From Unio delphinus (lineage: Eukaryota; Mollusca; Bivalvia; Unionida; Unionidae): 64,000 nt of DNA. The DNA is taken from NCBI GenBank assembly GCA_029339505.1, contig JAQISU010000251.1, positions 1,700,001 through 1,764,000 of the forward strand. Reading direction: 5' to 3'. This document shows, piece after piece, positions 32,892 to 40,011 of this stretch; position 1 is the first letter of the stretch, and every line of letters begins with the position of its first letter. The notes beneath the pieces are model-generated. The model did not search any database and was not told the DNA's origin. It worked only from the letters and a program-made list of their open reading frames with translations. The position numbers and the translations under genes are program-made.

Positions 32892-33469
32892 AACCAGAAC
32901 ATCATAAATATGTTAGAAATATAACTCACTGGGCTGATATATTCTATAAGATCAAAACTGAAAAAAGTCAAATTAAGACAGATAGTCCATCATACAATGG
33001 ATATATCAATGCGGTGGGTAACGTGTATAAACGATTTGAAGAACAAAAACAAAAACAAAAACCACCAAAATTGCAAAGGCGGCGACAGCAACCTGCAAAG
33101 AAACTACTCTACTCTCCTAAAAAACAACAACTACCACCTGATGATTATGATTTTCTTGATTATTTACAAGAAGCCGATTTAGAAAAACAGGATGAAGCAA
33201 CTGGTTATAGCGGAAGTGGATTGCAAAACGCTAGCGTTGGAAACTCTTCGAGGGAAAATCCAAGGATTTCATGTCCTGGTAGTGTTATCAATGATATATC
33301 ACGATTAGAAGTTCTTGTAGGAGGTTTCCGAGCTGGAAATAACTCACCGGAAATAATTAATGAAGCAGCTGATATCTGTAGACGGTTATTTGCCGGCGGT
33401 ATCATGGATATCAAAACATATCGAGATTTCATTGACGAGTTAGTGGAAAGTGGGTATCACAGTGATTAA
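32885..33469 (+). CDS. Unrecognised structural-cluster protein, 194 residues
   Basis: No family recognised. Residues 1-50 are helical (HKYVRNITHWADIFYKI). Residues 52-85 are a Gln/Lys/Pro/Arg-rich disordered stretch, and the C-terminal half forms a helical domain (SRLEVLVGGFRAGNNSPE ... YRDFIDELVESGYHSD). Begins within the stop region of the preceding gene. The AACGCTAGCGTT palindrome is in frame at 33227-33238 (Asn-Ala-Ser-Val). Disordered basic linkers are common in minor core proteins, but no homology supports this. Confidence 0.7.
   Translation: MLKPEHHKYVRNITHWADIFYKIKTEKSQIKTDSPSYNGYINAVGNVYKRFEEQKQKQKPPKLQRRRQQPAKKLLYSPKKQQLPPDDYDFLDYLQEADLEKQDEATGYSGSGLQNASVGNSSRENPRISCPGSVINDISRLEVLVGGFRAGNNSPEIINEAADICRRLFAGGIMDIKTYRDFIDELVESGYHSD
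33227..33238. repeat. Palindrome AACGCTAGCGTT, copy 3 (in a CDS)
   Basis: Perfect 12-bp copy in the 194-residue gene; flanks differ from copies 1 and 2 (right side GGAAAC). Confidence 0.9.
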
Positions 33470-33487
33470 TCACCGAGACTGAATAAA

Positions 33488-33499
33488 AACGCTAGCGTT
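33488..33499. repeat. Palindrome AACGCTAGCGTT, copy 4 (intergenic)
   Basis: Perfect copy in the 62-bp gap before the gene at 33532, followed by TTCC and then the 32-bp leader repeat. A degenerate fifth copy (AACGCTAGTATT) lies at 37721-37732 before the gene at 37745. Confidence 0.9.
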
Positions 33500-33502
33500 T
33501 CC

Positions 33503-33534
33503 AATTGAAAAATGGTTTCTGATTTCAAATAATG
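33503..33534 (+). promoter_or_regulatory. 32-bp gene-leader repeat, copy 2
   Basis: 31 of 32 bases match the leader at 32446-32477 and end on the ATG at 33532. Confidence 0.7.
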
Positions 33535-33981
33535 ATCATACACTACAATCATGATAAACCAACCCCCGTCAACGTAGTTAATTCACGGTTTCCAGTTTAT
33601 AGAGCATACTACGGAGATGGTTTAGGCAATACCATTGCAGGGTTATTTGCGAGAATGGCTCCAAAAGTGATGCCGTTGGCTAAACAACTAGGAATGAAAG
33701 CAATTGAAGTTATTCGTGATAAGGGTATTGGTGCTGTTGGAGATCTTGCTGGAAAAGCGTTTTCAACTGCGAAGAATAAATTAACATCATTAGTGAGACG
33801 AGAAAAATCCAAAGGATTTTCAAAGAAACCGTTACCATCTACAGCGGAAATGCCTGCAAGTGTTAGTAGAATTATAAATAACGCAGTAGACGAAAAATTA
33901 GCGTCGATGGCTTTAACTCCCGACCAAAGCAATATTGCAAATATGATAGCAGGAAGCGGCTTTAAAAAACTACGTCGATGA
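33532..33981 (+). CDS. pVI-like minor capsid / membrane-active protein (candidate)
   Basis: 149 residues, basic. After a short N-terminal part comes a Gly-rich start of an amphipathic helix (GDGLGNTIAGLFARMAPKV) and further helices, then a Lys-rich linker. The C-terminus reads IAGSGFKKLRR, where I-A-G-S|G (139-143) fits the type-II adenain cleavage consensus and would release a 7-residue basic peptide. This closely parallels adenovirus pVI, whose basic tail peptide activates the protease, and the position just ahead of the major capsid gene fits too. The pVI-like identification rests on these features, not on sequence identity. Confidence 0.6.
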   Translation: MIIHYNHDKPTPVNVVNSRFPVYRAYYGDGLGNTIAGLFARMAPKVMPLAKQLGMKAIEVIRDKGIGAVGDLAGKAFSTAKNKLTSLVRREKSKGFSKKPLPSTAEMPASVSRIINNAVDEKLASMALTPDQSNIANMIAGSGFKKLRR

Positions 33982-34027
33982 AAATCGTTTATGATTTCAC
34001 GATTTAGACTCTGATAAATAGAATAAA

Positions 34028-35449
34028 ATGTTCAAAAAATCACATGATCCGGCGTTTGATATAGACGCCCCAGTTGGCAAGGATGATTCTGTACGCGATT
34101 ATCAATATTACGCTTATCATGCAATAGACGCAAATAGTCGATCGCGAATTGAACTTCAAGTCCATGATACCAGTAAATATTTTTTGCCCTGTGAAGCGTT
34201 TATTGAAGTAGAAGGAGAACTTGTAACAGCTGATGATACTACTGCTGTACCAGCACCGTATCCAGATGGTACTCAAGTCGGTTTTGTCAATAATGGTATT
34301 ATGGCGTTATTTGAGAGTGCTAGATATCTCATTGATGGAAAAGAAATTGAGTCCATAGATCGCGATGTTGATATGGCTACAACAATAATCGGGTTAGCGA
34401 GATATTCTGATGATTATACAAGATCAGCAGGACCCTCTATGATGTTTGCAAAAGATGGTAAGAATACCGCTGGAGGAAATCCATTTGTTGTAAGACGACC
34501 AAAAAAACGTGATAATAGTGATGCTGATGTCGAGAATATGATTATAAACAACGACGTTAATTTCAATCTAGGAGCTGCAACACGAAACTCAATGTTGCAA
34601 GGAGCGCGTAAATCATTTTCATGTGCGATTCCACTGCATCATATTTTTGGATTCTGTAGAAACGTCAGAAAAGTTATCTACGGGGCGAAGCATACAGTAT
34701 CGCTTGTACGAAAGAGTGATGATAATGACGCAATCTGGAGGATTCCAGCAGATGCTGCAAATCCCAATGCTGATGCCGGTAAAGTCAATTTAACAAAAAT
34801 ATCATTGTGGATGCCAGTGTTGACTCCAGCAATCACCGCAGAAGAACGATTACTATCATTTATGGACCAAGGAGGAAAGTCGTTGTTGAGTTGGCTAACC
34901 GTGAGTACAGATGTGAAGCAATCAAATCTGAACGGGTTATTCACGTGGAATCTAGCATCAAAACAAGGTGTTGCTGCGCCACGTCATATATTTATTGCGT
35001 TACAGGATAACACACGAGTTGGCAATCAACTCTCCAGCCATATGATATTTGATCAGTTAGGTGTGAAAGACGTCTCACTGAGAATAAACGGCCAACAGGA
35101 ACCATCCGAGGATATACAACTTAATTACACAGAAAATCATATTGCACGCGTGTATCATCGTCTGTTGTCATTTATGGCACGCGATCAAAATGTCGATACT
35201 GGTTTGCAAATATCACAATATGATTTTAAAAATCTGTATCCAATCTATTACTTCTCACTGGAACATCTCGATTTAACAAGACAGTCCGTCGTTGATATAC
35301 ACTTTAGAGCTAATGTGACTCGTCCTGTTGGTGTTGGTGCTATTGCTAATTATAGAGCGGTTGCTGTCATTCTCAGTGATAAATCAATGCTACTTGAAGG
35401 TGTTGGTGGAAGAATGAGAGTGGTAGATGCCCCAGTAGAAAACATGTAA
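34028..35449 (+). CDS. Major capsid protein, double jelly-roll (hexon-like)
   Basis: 473 residues, typical for Polinton major capsid proteins, which form the pseudo-hexagonal trimers of the icosahedral shell. Recognised from the overall beta-rich pattern and landmarks: an N-terminal jelly roll (SRIELQVHDTSKYFLPCEAFIEV ... NNGIMALFESARYLIDGKEI in part), then the hinge landmark SCAIPLHHIFGFCRNVRKVI, and a second jelly roll ending in YRAVAVILSDKSMLLEG. Trp/Phe-rich strands (TKISLWMPVLTPAI) flank the insertion between the two folds. No signal or TM. Start ATG 34028 after a 46-bp AT-rich leader. Intact frame throughout. Confidence 0.88.
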   Translation: MFKKSHDPAFDIDAPVGKDDSVRDYQYYAYHAIDANSRSRIELQVHDTSKYFLPCEAFIEVEGELVTADDTTAVPAPYPDGTQVGFVNNGIMALFESARYLIDGKEIESIDRDVDMATTIIGLARYSDDYTRSAGPSMMFAKDGKNTAGGNPFVVRRPKKRDNSDADVENMIINNDVNFNLGAATRNSMLQGARKSFSCAIPLHHIFGFCRNVRKVIYGAKHTVSLVRKSDDNDAIWRIPADAANPNADAGKVNLTKISLWMPVLTPAITAEERLLSFMDQGGKSLLSWLTVSTDVKQSNLNGLFTWNLASKQGVAAPRHIFIALQDNTRVGNQLSSHMIFDQLGVKDVSLRINGQQEPSEDIQLNYTENHIARVYHRLLSFMARDQNVDTGLQISQYDFKNLYPIYYFSLEHLDLTRQSVVDIHFRANVTRPVGVGAIANYRAVAVILSDKSMLLEGVGGRMRVVDAPVENM

Positions 35450-35489
35450 TTGAAATTGTAAACGATTTAGAATCAATCAATTATGTATA

Positions 35490-36014
35490 ATGTCATATAG
35501 TGTTATTAGTGTTGCGTTAACTCCCGGTCAAATAAAAAAATTGCAATCAGAATCGGCTAAAAAATGTGGAACCACAATCACGTTGAAACCCAACCAAATG
35601 ACTGGTGGTGCAAATAAACTATCGCTGACAACTCGTCAGGTGAAACATTTCAATGATGCACTTGCAGCCAAAAAAGGTGTTCAGATTACTCTTTCTGCGG
35701 CTGCTATCAAAAATATGATTAAAACAGGCGGTATATTTCCGTTGTTAGCTGCGATTCCAGCATTGATTGCAGCAGCAGCCCCAGCGGTGGCTAAAGCGGC
35801 TGCGTTAGGAGCCGTTGGTACTGCAGCAGGAATGGCACTAAAGAAAGCAGCTGGGAAAGGATATAAAAAAAAGGGACGATCCGTTCACGGATTGGGTCTA
35901 AGACTACCAGGAACCCCGTATTCGTGGTACAGCGGAAAGGGTCTAAGACTACCAGGAACCCCGTATTCATGGTACAGCGGAAAGGGTCTAAGACTACCAG
36001 GAACGATTTATTAA
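35490..36014 (+). CDS. pX-like core/membrane protein with protease sites
   Basis: 174 residues. N-terminal third with VALTPGQIKKLQS and LTTRQVKHFNDAL, then an Ala-rich hydrophobic segment (about residues 88-118, LLAAIPALIAAAAPAVAKAA), then Lys-rich sequence and three copies of GLRLPGTPYSWYSGK, the last truncated. M37-T-G-G40|A fits the type-I adenain cleavage consensus. The basic plus Ala-rich hydrophobic pattern resembles pX/mu-type cores of adenovirus-like viruses; identity is inferred. The repeat units are 45 bp and in frame. Confidence 0.65.
   Translation: MSYSVISVALTPGQIKKLQSESAKKCGTTITLKPNQMTGGANKLSLTTRQVKHFNDALAAKKGVQITLSAAAIKNMIKTGGIFPLLAAIPALIAAAAPAVAKAAALGAVGTAAGMALKKAAGKGYKKKGRSVHGLGLRLPGTPYSWYSGKGLRLPGTPYSWYSGKGLRLPGTIY
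35894..36007. repeat. 45-bp tandem repeat, 2.5 copies
   Basis: Units start at 35894, 35939 and 35984 with GGGTCTAAGACTACCAGGAA; only single-base differences between copies, so expansion is recent or homogenised. Confidence 0.92.
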
Positions 36015-36034
36015 TTCAGGAATCGAAGATTCCC

Positions 36035-36472
36035 ATGTCCAATTTTGATTTAATGGATGCGGCTAAAAAACTAGTGATTAAAAATTTCAGAGGTGTTTTT
36101 ATGAAAGATCAATTACCACATCAACCAAACAAAACTGAAACAGGTATTATTAATCTCGATAACAGCACCGGACCTGGAACTCACTGGGTTGCATACGCTA
36201 TTGATCCACGTGGGATTGTCTATTTTGATTCATATGGATTAGCCCCACCAAAAGAGTTTATGCGTTACATAAAACAATTTCCAATGAAGACTTGGTATTC
36301 TACGCTACCAACACAACAAATCAATGACCCACCAATATGTGGCAGCGAAGTATTAAATGTCCTTGACGCTATTTCTAACTCCTTGAGTAACCCAAGCGGA
36401 AAACCACCTCATATTGTCGTAAATGACTACACCAGCAATCGCTTTTTAGAGAGAGAAAGAGTTTTACAATAA
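36035..36472 (+). CDS. Adenain-like cysteine protease (C5)
   Basis: Processes virion precursor proteins during maturation. From ATG 36035 (145 residues), chosen because the upstream open frame only reads the other frame of the pX-like repeats. Catalytic set: His50 (GTHWVAY), Asp65 (YFDSYG, where adenain has Glu), Gln95 and Cys102 (QINDPPICGSE), with the same Gln-to-Cys spacing of seven as in adenain. Length is short, as in Polinton proteases. The fibre-like gene starts 1 bp after its stop. Candidate substrates in the cluster carry matching sites (33532 and 35490 genes). Confidence 0.92.
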   Translation: MSNFDLMDAAKKLVIKNFRGVFMKDQLPHQPNKTETGIINLDNSTGPGTHWVAYAIDPRGIVYFDSYGLAPPKEFMRYIKQFPMKTWYSTLPTQQINDPPICGSEVLNVLDAISNSLSNPSGKPPHIVVNDYTSNRFLERERVLQ

Positions 36473-36473
36473 C

Positions 36474-37697
36474 ATGATTGATATTTGGGGGAGATCTTTG
36501 AAACCCAAACCCGATGGCACTGCACCACCTGATTCTATCAAGGATGTAAAAAAAATAATTGAAGATGAAATAGCTGAGACGTTAAATTTAACAAGTGTTG
36601 ATCCTAATGAAATAGTTGTATTTCAAGACAAACAGGGTAAATTGAAATCCAGTGATGTGTCATTGAATGATATTTTGATACGGCAGCGCGACGCCGCTGA
36701 AAACTCTATTGCGCTGTATTCCAACGACGGACGACTTAAACCAGGCGCACTTGTGTCTACGATCACAGACGCGATTGCCACCCACAACAAGATGATTATC
36801 ACCAACAACCGCATGATTACCGACAACGACAACAGGATTACCACCCAAGACAACAAGATTACCACCCAAGACAACAAGATTACCACCCACGGCAATGAGC
36901 TGGATGATCATATACGAGGTTATAATTCTTTTCGCAAAAATGTTATACATAAATTCTTTGGAACCCCGCTTGTGGTTGGCATGACTCTCACTGAAATTAA
37001 AGACTTGTTGAATTCATTCTTCGCTAACAAGGAAGCTGGAAGGATGATGACTGCTTCAGAATTCAAGGCAAATTATCTCGAGATTTCTAAACTAATAGAA
37101 GATCAAAAACCCACTAACGACATTGTTGGTAGATTCTTTGGAAACCCGCTTGTGGCAGGAATGACTCTCGCTGAAGTTAAAAAAGCTATTGATGAACAAA
37201 AACGCATCAGCGAAATGGCTAATAAGTTCTTTGAGGGCTCTGGAAACATTATCACGACGACATATTCTCAACTCAGCCGGCATTATGGCACGCAAGAAGT
37301 TTTGAAAATAGACCTCTTTTTGTTTTCATTTTTTAGTAACCGCGATGGAACGATGATGAAATATATCAACATCAAAAAAACCTATCTCGACATTTATGAC
37401 GATATTGCTAAACTAAAAGAAACCTCTGAAAGGGTAAAGCATGGGACCTTTGATTGGATAAAAGACTCTAATGCTAAATTGAAAGTCAATATCGGGGAGT
37501 GGCCCCATGGTATCTACAGGATGACGTTAATCTCTGACAAGCAATTTGATATCATCGTAAGCGGTAAAACCTATTTTGGTGGCACCGCAACAGTAATTAT
37601 CCGGGGTGAAGAAGAATTTGAGATTGTCGCGGTTGATAGTACGATTAGATCAAAAATATCCTGGTGCTTAGAATTCATACGCGAAGTAAATAACTAA
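36474..37697 (+). CDS. Fibre/spike-like protein (candidate)
   Basis: 407 residues, no certain homologue. Short N-terminal peptide (MIDIWGRSLKPKP) that could anchor to the penton, then a ubiquitous coiled-coil-like middle with heptad repeats (NRITTQDNKITTQDNK; 21-bp DNA repeats at 36837-36898). Two diverged copies of a motif follow: KFFGTPLVVGMTLTEIK and RFFGNPLVAGMTLAEVK. The C-terminal 75 residues are beta-rich and compact (NIGEWPHGIYRMTLIS ... KTYFGGTATVIIRGEEEFE), like a head domain. The order anchor, trimeric shaft, head and the location between protease and penton suggest a receptor-binding fibre; inference only. Confidence 0.6.
   Translation: MIDIWGRSLKPKPDGTAPPDSIKDVKKIIEDEIAETLNLTSVDPNEIVVFQDKQGKLKSSDVSLNDILIRQRDAAENSIALYSNDGRLKPGALVSTITDAIATHNKMIITNNRMITDNDNRITTQDNKITTQDNKITTHGNELDDHIRGYNSFRKNVIHKFFGTPLVVGMTLTEIKDLLNSFFANKEAGRMMTASEFKANYLEISKLIEDQKPTNDIVGRFFGNPLVAGMTLAEVKKAIDEQKRISEMANKFFEGSGNIITTTYSQLSRHYGTQEVLKIDLFLFSFFSNRDGTMMKYINIKKTYLDIYDDIAKLKETSERVKHGTFDWIKDSNAKLKVNIGEWPHGIYRMTLISDKQFDIIVSGKTYFGGTATVIIRGEEEFEIVAVDSTIRSKISWCLEFIREVNN
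36837..36898. repeat. 21-bp tandem repeat, three copies
   Basis: ATTACCACCCAAGACAACAA repeated with period 21 at 36837, 36858 and 36879, in frame, coding a heptad-like ITTQDNK. Confidence 0.9.
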
Positions 37698-37744
37698 ATT
37701 GAAAGGATTTCACAATTGAAAACGCTAGTATTTTTAAAATAACA

Positions 37745-38290
37745 ATGATTTCATCAACTCAATGTCGCTATGATCAGGTCAGAGAATTTCAGAATAGACT
37801 CAAAACCCTCACTGAGGAGTATCAAATAAAAATAAAAAAATACCGACGAAGAATCACCGCAATTGATGTTATTATGTACTCGGTGTCAAGCGTTCTCACT
37901 GGCGCCGGAATAATACTTGCATCGGTTACAATGATTGCCCCGGTCGTAGTTCCAATTTGCATTTCTGCGGTGGCTACAATCGGGGGTATATCAACCGGGA
38001 TAGCAAAAAAGATATCATCATGCAGCCAGAGTAAACTGCAGAATTACTTACTTCAATTTCATATTGCATCAACCGCATATTCGCAATTATCATTGATGAT
38101 ATCGTCGTCACTCGATAATACGATTATATCAGATAGTGAATTCTCAGCGATGGTCAGTATTTTTGATTCCGCGATATCGAAATTAGAGCGACAACATGAG
38201 TATAATAACAATGACAACACCGATGGAATCAGAAAACACGAACCCAAAAAACAAAATGATCTCAATAATATCAACATTACCAGATTGTGA
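37745..38290 (+). CDS. Two-TM membrane protein
   Basis: 181 residues. N-terminal coiled coil (FQNRLKTLTEEYQIKIKKYR), then two adjacent hydrophobic segments (about residues 42-66 and 69-92; VLTGAGIILASVTMIAPVVV), a Gly-rich turn, and a helical tail. The hydrophobic hairpin resembles small membrane proteins seen in many virus-like Polintons. Function unknown. The last 40 codons lie in a tandem duplication that overlaps the start of the penton gene. Preceded by the degenerate palindrome at 37721. Confidence 0.7.
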   Translation: MISSTQCRYDQVREFQNRLKTLTEEYQIKIKKYRRRITAIDVIMYSVSSVLTGAGIILASVTMIAPVVVPICISAVATIGGISTGIAKKISSCSQSKLQNYLLQFHIASTAYSQLSLMISSSLDNTIISDSEFSAMVSIFDSAISKLERQHEYNNNDNTDGIRKHEPKKQNDLNNINITRL

Positions 38291-38450
38291 GTTCTCAGTG
38301 ATGGTCAGTATTTATGATTCCTCGATACCAAAATTAGAAATAAATCATGAGTATAATAACAATGACAACACCGCAGGAATTACTTCAACAAATAGTGGAG
38401 AACACGAACCCAGTACAAACAAGCATGATATCAATAACATCAACGAATCC
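38125..38450. repeat. Tandem duplication across the TM-gene/penton-gene junction
   Basis: About 150 bp duplicated. ATGAGTATAATAACAATGAC occurs at 38196 and again at 38347 (true penton start). The preceding 'ATGGTCAGTATTT(T/A)TGATTCC' occurs at 38150 and 38300. The first copy starts an aborted penton-like frame (38196-38534), and the second retains the end of the membrane-protein frame. Both copies have since diverged by substitutions and small indels. Confidence 0.85.
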
Positions 38451-39696
38451 AGAATTCAGTGTGAATTTCCCCTCTCCGGTCCCAGTGAAGGAGATAGCGC
38501 TAGCAAAACTACGAATGTATCACAGTTGGCCTAATATCAGATCAAAATCATTTGGTGGTCAACAACCGAATAATTCACTGGTGTTTGCAAATAAGAATAA
38601 ACCCGACGGAACACCAGACTGGAACGTCGTTTCGATACCAACAGGGTCATACCAAATCGAACAAATCAATAATGAATTCGCGCGTAGAATAAAATCGATT
38701 ACTGGAAAAGAATCAAAAATCGCTATAACAGTTCATGAGTCGACACTATCATCCGCAATTGAGATAAGCACAGAAGGATACGTCGTAGATATCTATCAAA
38801 GTTCTATTAGAACCGTACTAGGATGGCCTGAAAAACCACCGGAAAAATCCACCACCGACTTAACCACGGATGTACAATCATATCATGAAATCAATCCCAG
38901 TTATCGAGATAATTTATCTGATATAAGAAAAGGAAGAATCGCCGATAGATTTATATTCACCAACAAAGACACATTGCAATGGGATTTTATCATTAAAAGA
39001 ACAACCGACTCATCTGTTACTATTTCATTTACGCTAACTGACGTCCGTGGTTATTTTAATGAGATTAAACAATTATATGACACACAACTAGAACAACTAC
39101 GGAAAACAAGATCGCAAAAACACGTTGAAATAATAAATCAGCTTATATCGGACATGAAATATATCTATGAACTAATTATTCAAACAATAATTAATGACAA
39201 CAGCGACAATAAACAACGATTCCTAACCAATTACAATATCACAGAAGACAATCTGCGTAATTTCAAGTTTCCGAAATACAACGCTGATGAATTAGCAAAA
39301 ATTGTTAAAACCGATATCAAAGCACTACAAAAATCAGACTCAACTGTCTTCCTCAAACATAATAATGATCCAGATGGTGGTGGTAGGCATATCGCTCCGT
39401 TCAACGTGAATATTTCAACGGTGATTGCACTTAATTTAGTGTGTGATGTTATCGAAGGAAGCTATCAGATTAATCTCGAACGATCAAATCAAGCTCAGCA
39501 AGGATATATTCTTTATTCATTTGCACCAACAGCTCCTCCAGGATTCCTAATTATTGAAAACCCAATTAATCCTGTCTATATGCGATGCCATAATAATTCA
39601 TTAACCAGAATTAATTTCAAACTCACCGACCAGTCAAATAATCTGATTGATTTACAAGAAGAGGTGTTAGCGATTAGTCTGTTTGTGAGATCCTAA
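38347..39696 (+). CDS. Penton-like minor capsid protein
   Basis: 449 residues. Forms the pentameric vertices in Polinton-type virions (single jelly roll). Recognised by the N-terminal strands (EFSVNFPSPVPV, LAKLRMYHSWPNI), the motif SYQIEQINNEFARRI and the C-terminal strands ending FKLTDQSNN and EEVLAISLFVRS. Residues about 225-340 are a helical, charged insertion (LYDTQLEQLRKTRSQKH) not expected in the compact family, probably a coiled-coil protrusion. The start follows the duplicated junction described separately. The last 130 bp match, in inverted orientation, the partial gene at the right end of the window. Confidence 0.87.
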   Translation: MSIITMTTPQELLQQIVENTNPVQTSMISITSTNPEFSVNFPSPVPVKEIALAKLRMYHSWPNIRSKSFGGQQPNNSLVFANKNKPDGTPDWNVVSIPTGSYQIEQINNEFARRIKSITGKESKIAITVHESTLSSAIEISTEGYVVDIYQSSIRTVLGWPEKPPEKSTTDLTTDVQSYHEINPSYRDNLSDIRKGRIADRFIFTNKDTLQWDFIIKRTTDSSVTISFTLTDVRGYFNEIKQLYDTQLEQLRKTRSQKHVEIINQLISDMKYIYELIIQTIINDNSDNKQRFLTNYNITEDNLRNFKFPKYNADELAKIVKTDIKALQKSDSTVFLKHNNDPDGGGRHIAPFNVNISTVIALNLVCDVIEGSYQINLERSNQAQQGYILYSFAPTAPPGFLIIENPINPVYMRCHNNSLTRINFKLTDQSNNLIDLQEEVLAISLFVRS

Positions 39697-39713
39697 ATGA
39701 TTTTCGTCCTAAA

Positions 39714-40006
39714 GACTGGATCAAATATTCGGTTAAAATCATTTTATTATTTTTATTAACCCAGTGATGAAATCACTAAGCAGCAGAGAGGGTGGATGAC
39801 AACAAGTTGCGACCAAAATTGATTAAAAAATCGTTTTCATTTTTTTAGTTAAAATGATTTCGTAGTGAGATTTCAATCAATTTTTTGTCTGAAAACGTTG
39901 TAGGGTTCGCCTTTTTTTGGTTAAAATAAGATTATAAGACGGCTCGTTTTAGGATTTCAATCAAATTTTGTCTAAAAACGTTGTAGGATTCACCCTCTCT
40001 GCTGCT
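39714..40006. repeat. Right terminal inverted repeat
   Basis: Reverse complement nearly identical to 24429-24720. It ends ...CCCTCTCTGCTGCT. The inner part carries the reading-frame tail of the ATPase gene (GACTGGATCAAATATTCGG) although no ATPase lies on this side, showing that the TIRs were homogenised by conversion. Confidence 0.92.
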
Positions 40007-40011
40007 TGAGT
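40007..40011. repeat. Polinton target-site duplication TGAGT (right)
   Basis: Matches 24424-24428. The LINE sequence continues directly after it. Confidence 0.75.

Larger units (their letters stand above)
24429..40006. mobile_element. Polinton/Maverick, near-complete, 15.58 kb
   Basis: Bounded by about 292-bp inverted repeats and a TGAGT duplication. It carries the diagnostic set: FtsK/HerA-type packaging ATPase, retroviral-type integrase, family-B DNA polymerase, adenain-like protease, double-jelly-roll major capsid and penton-like minor capsid. Most genes lie on the + strand, tightly packed. ATPase and polymerase are on the minus strand. All + strand genes are open. Only the polymerase gene is visibly interrupted. 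With the capsid module retained it resembles the virus-like Polintons/adintoviruses rather than a stripped transposon. Confidence 0.93.

Noticed and set aside
36623..36950. Antisense frames of 90 and 96 codons
   Set aside because: Shadows of the 21-bp repeats of the fibre-like gene, valine/isoleucine-rich repeat translation.
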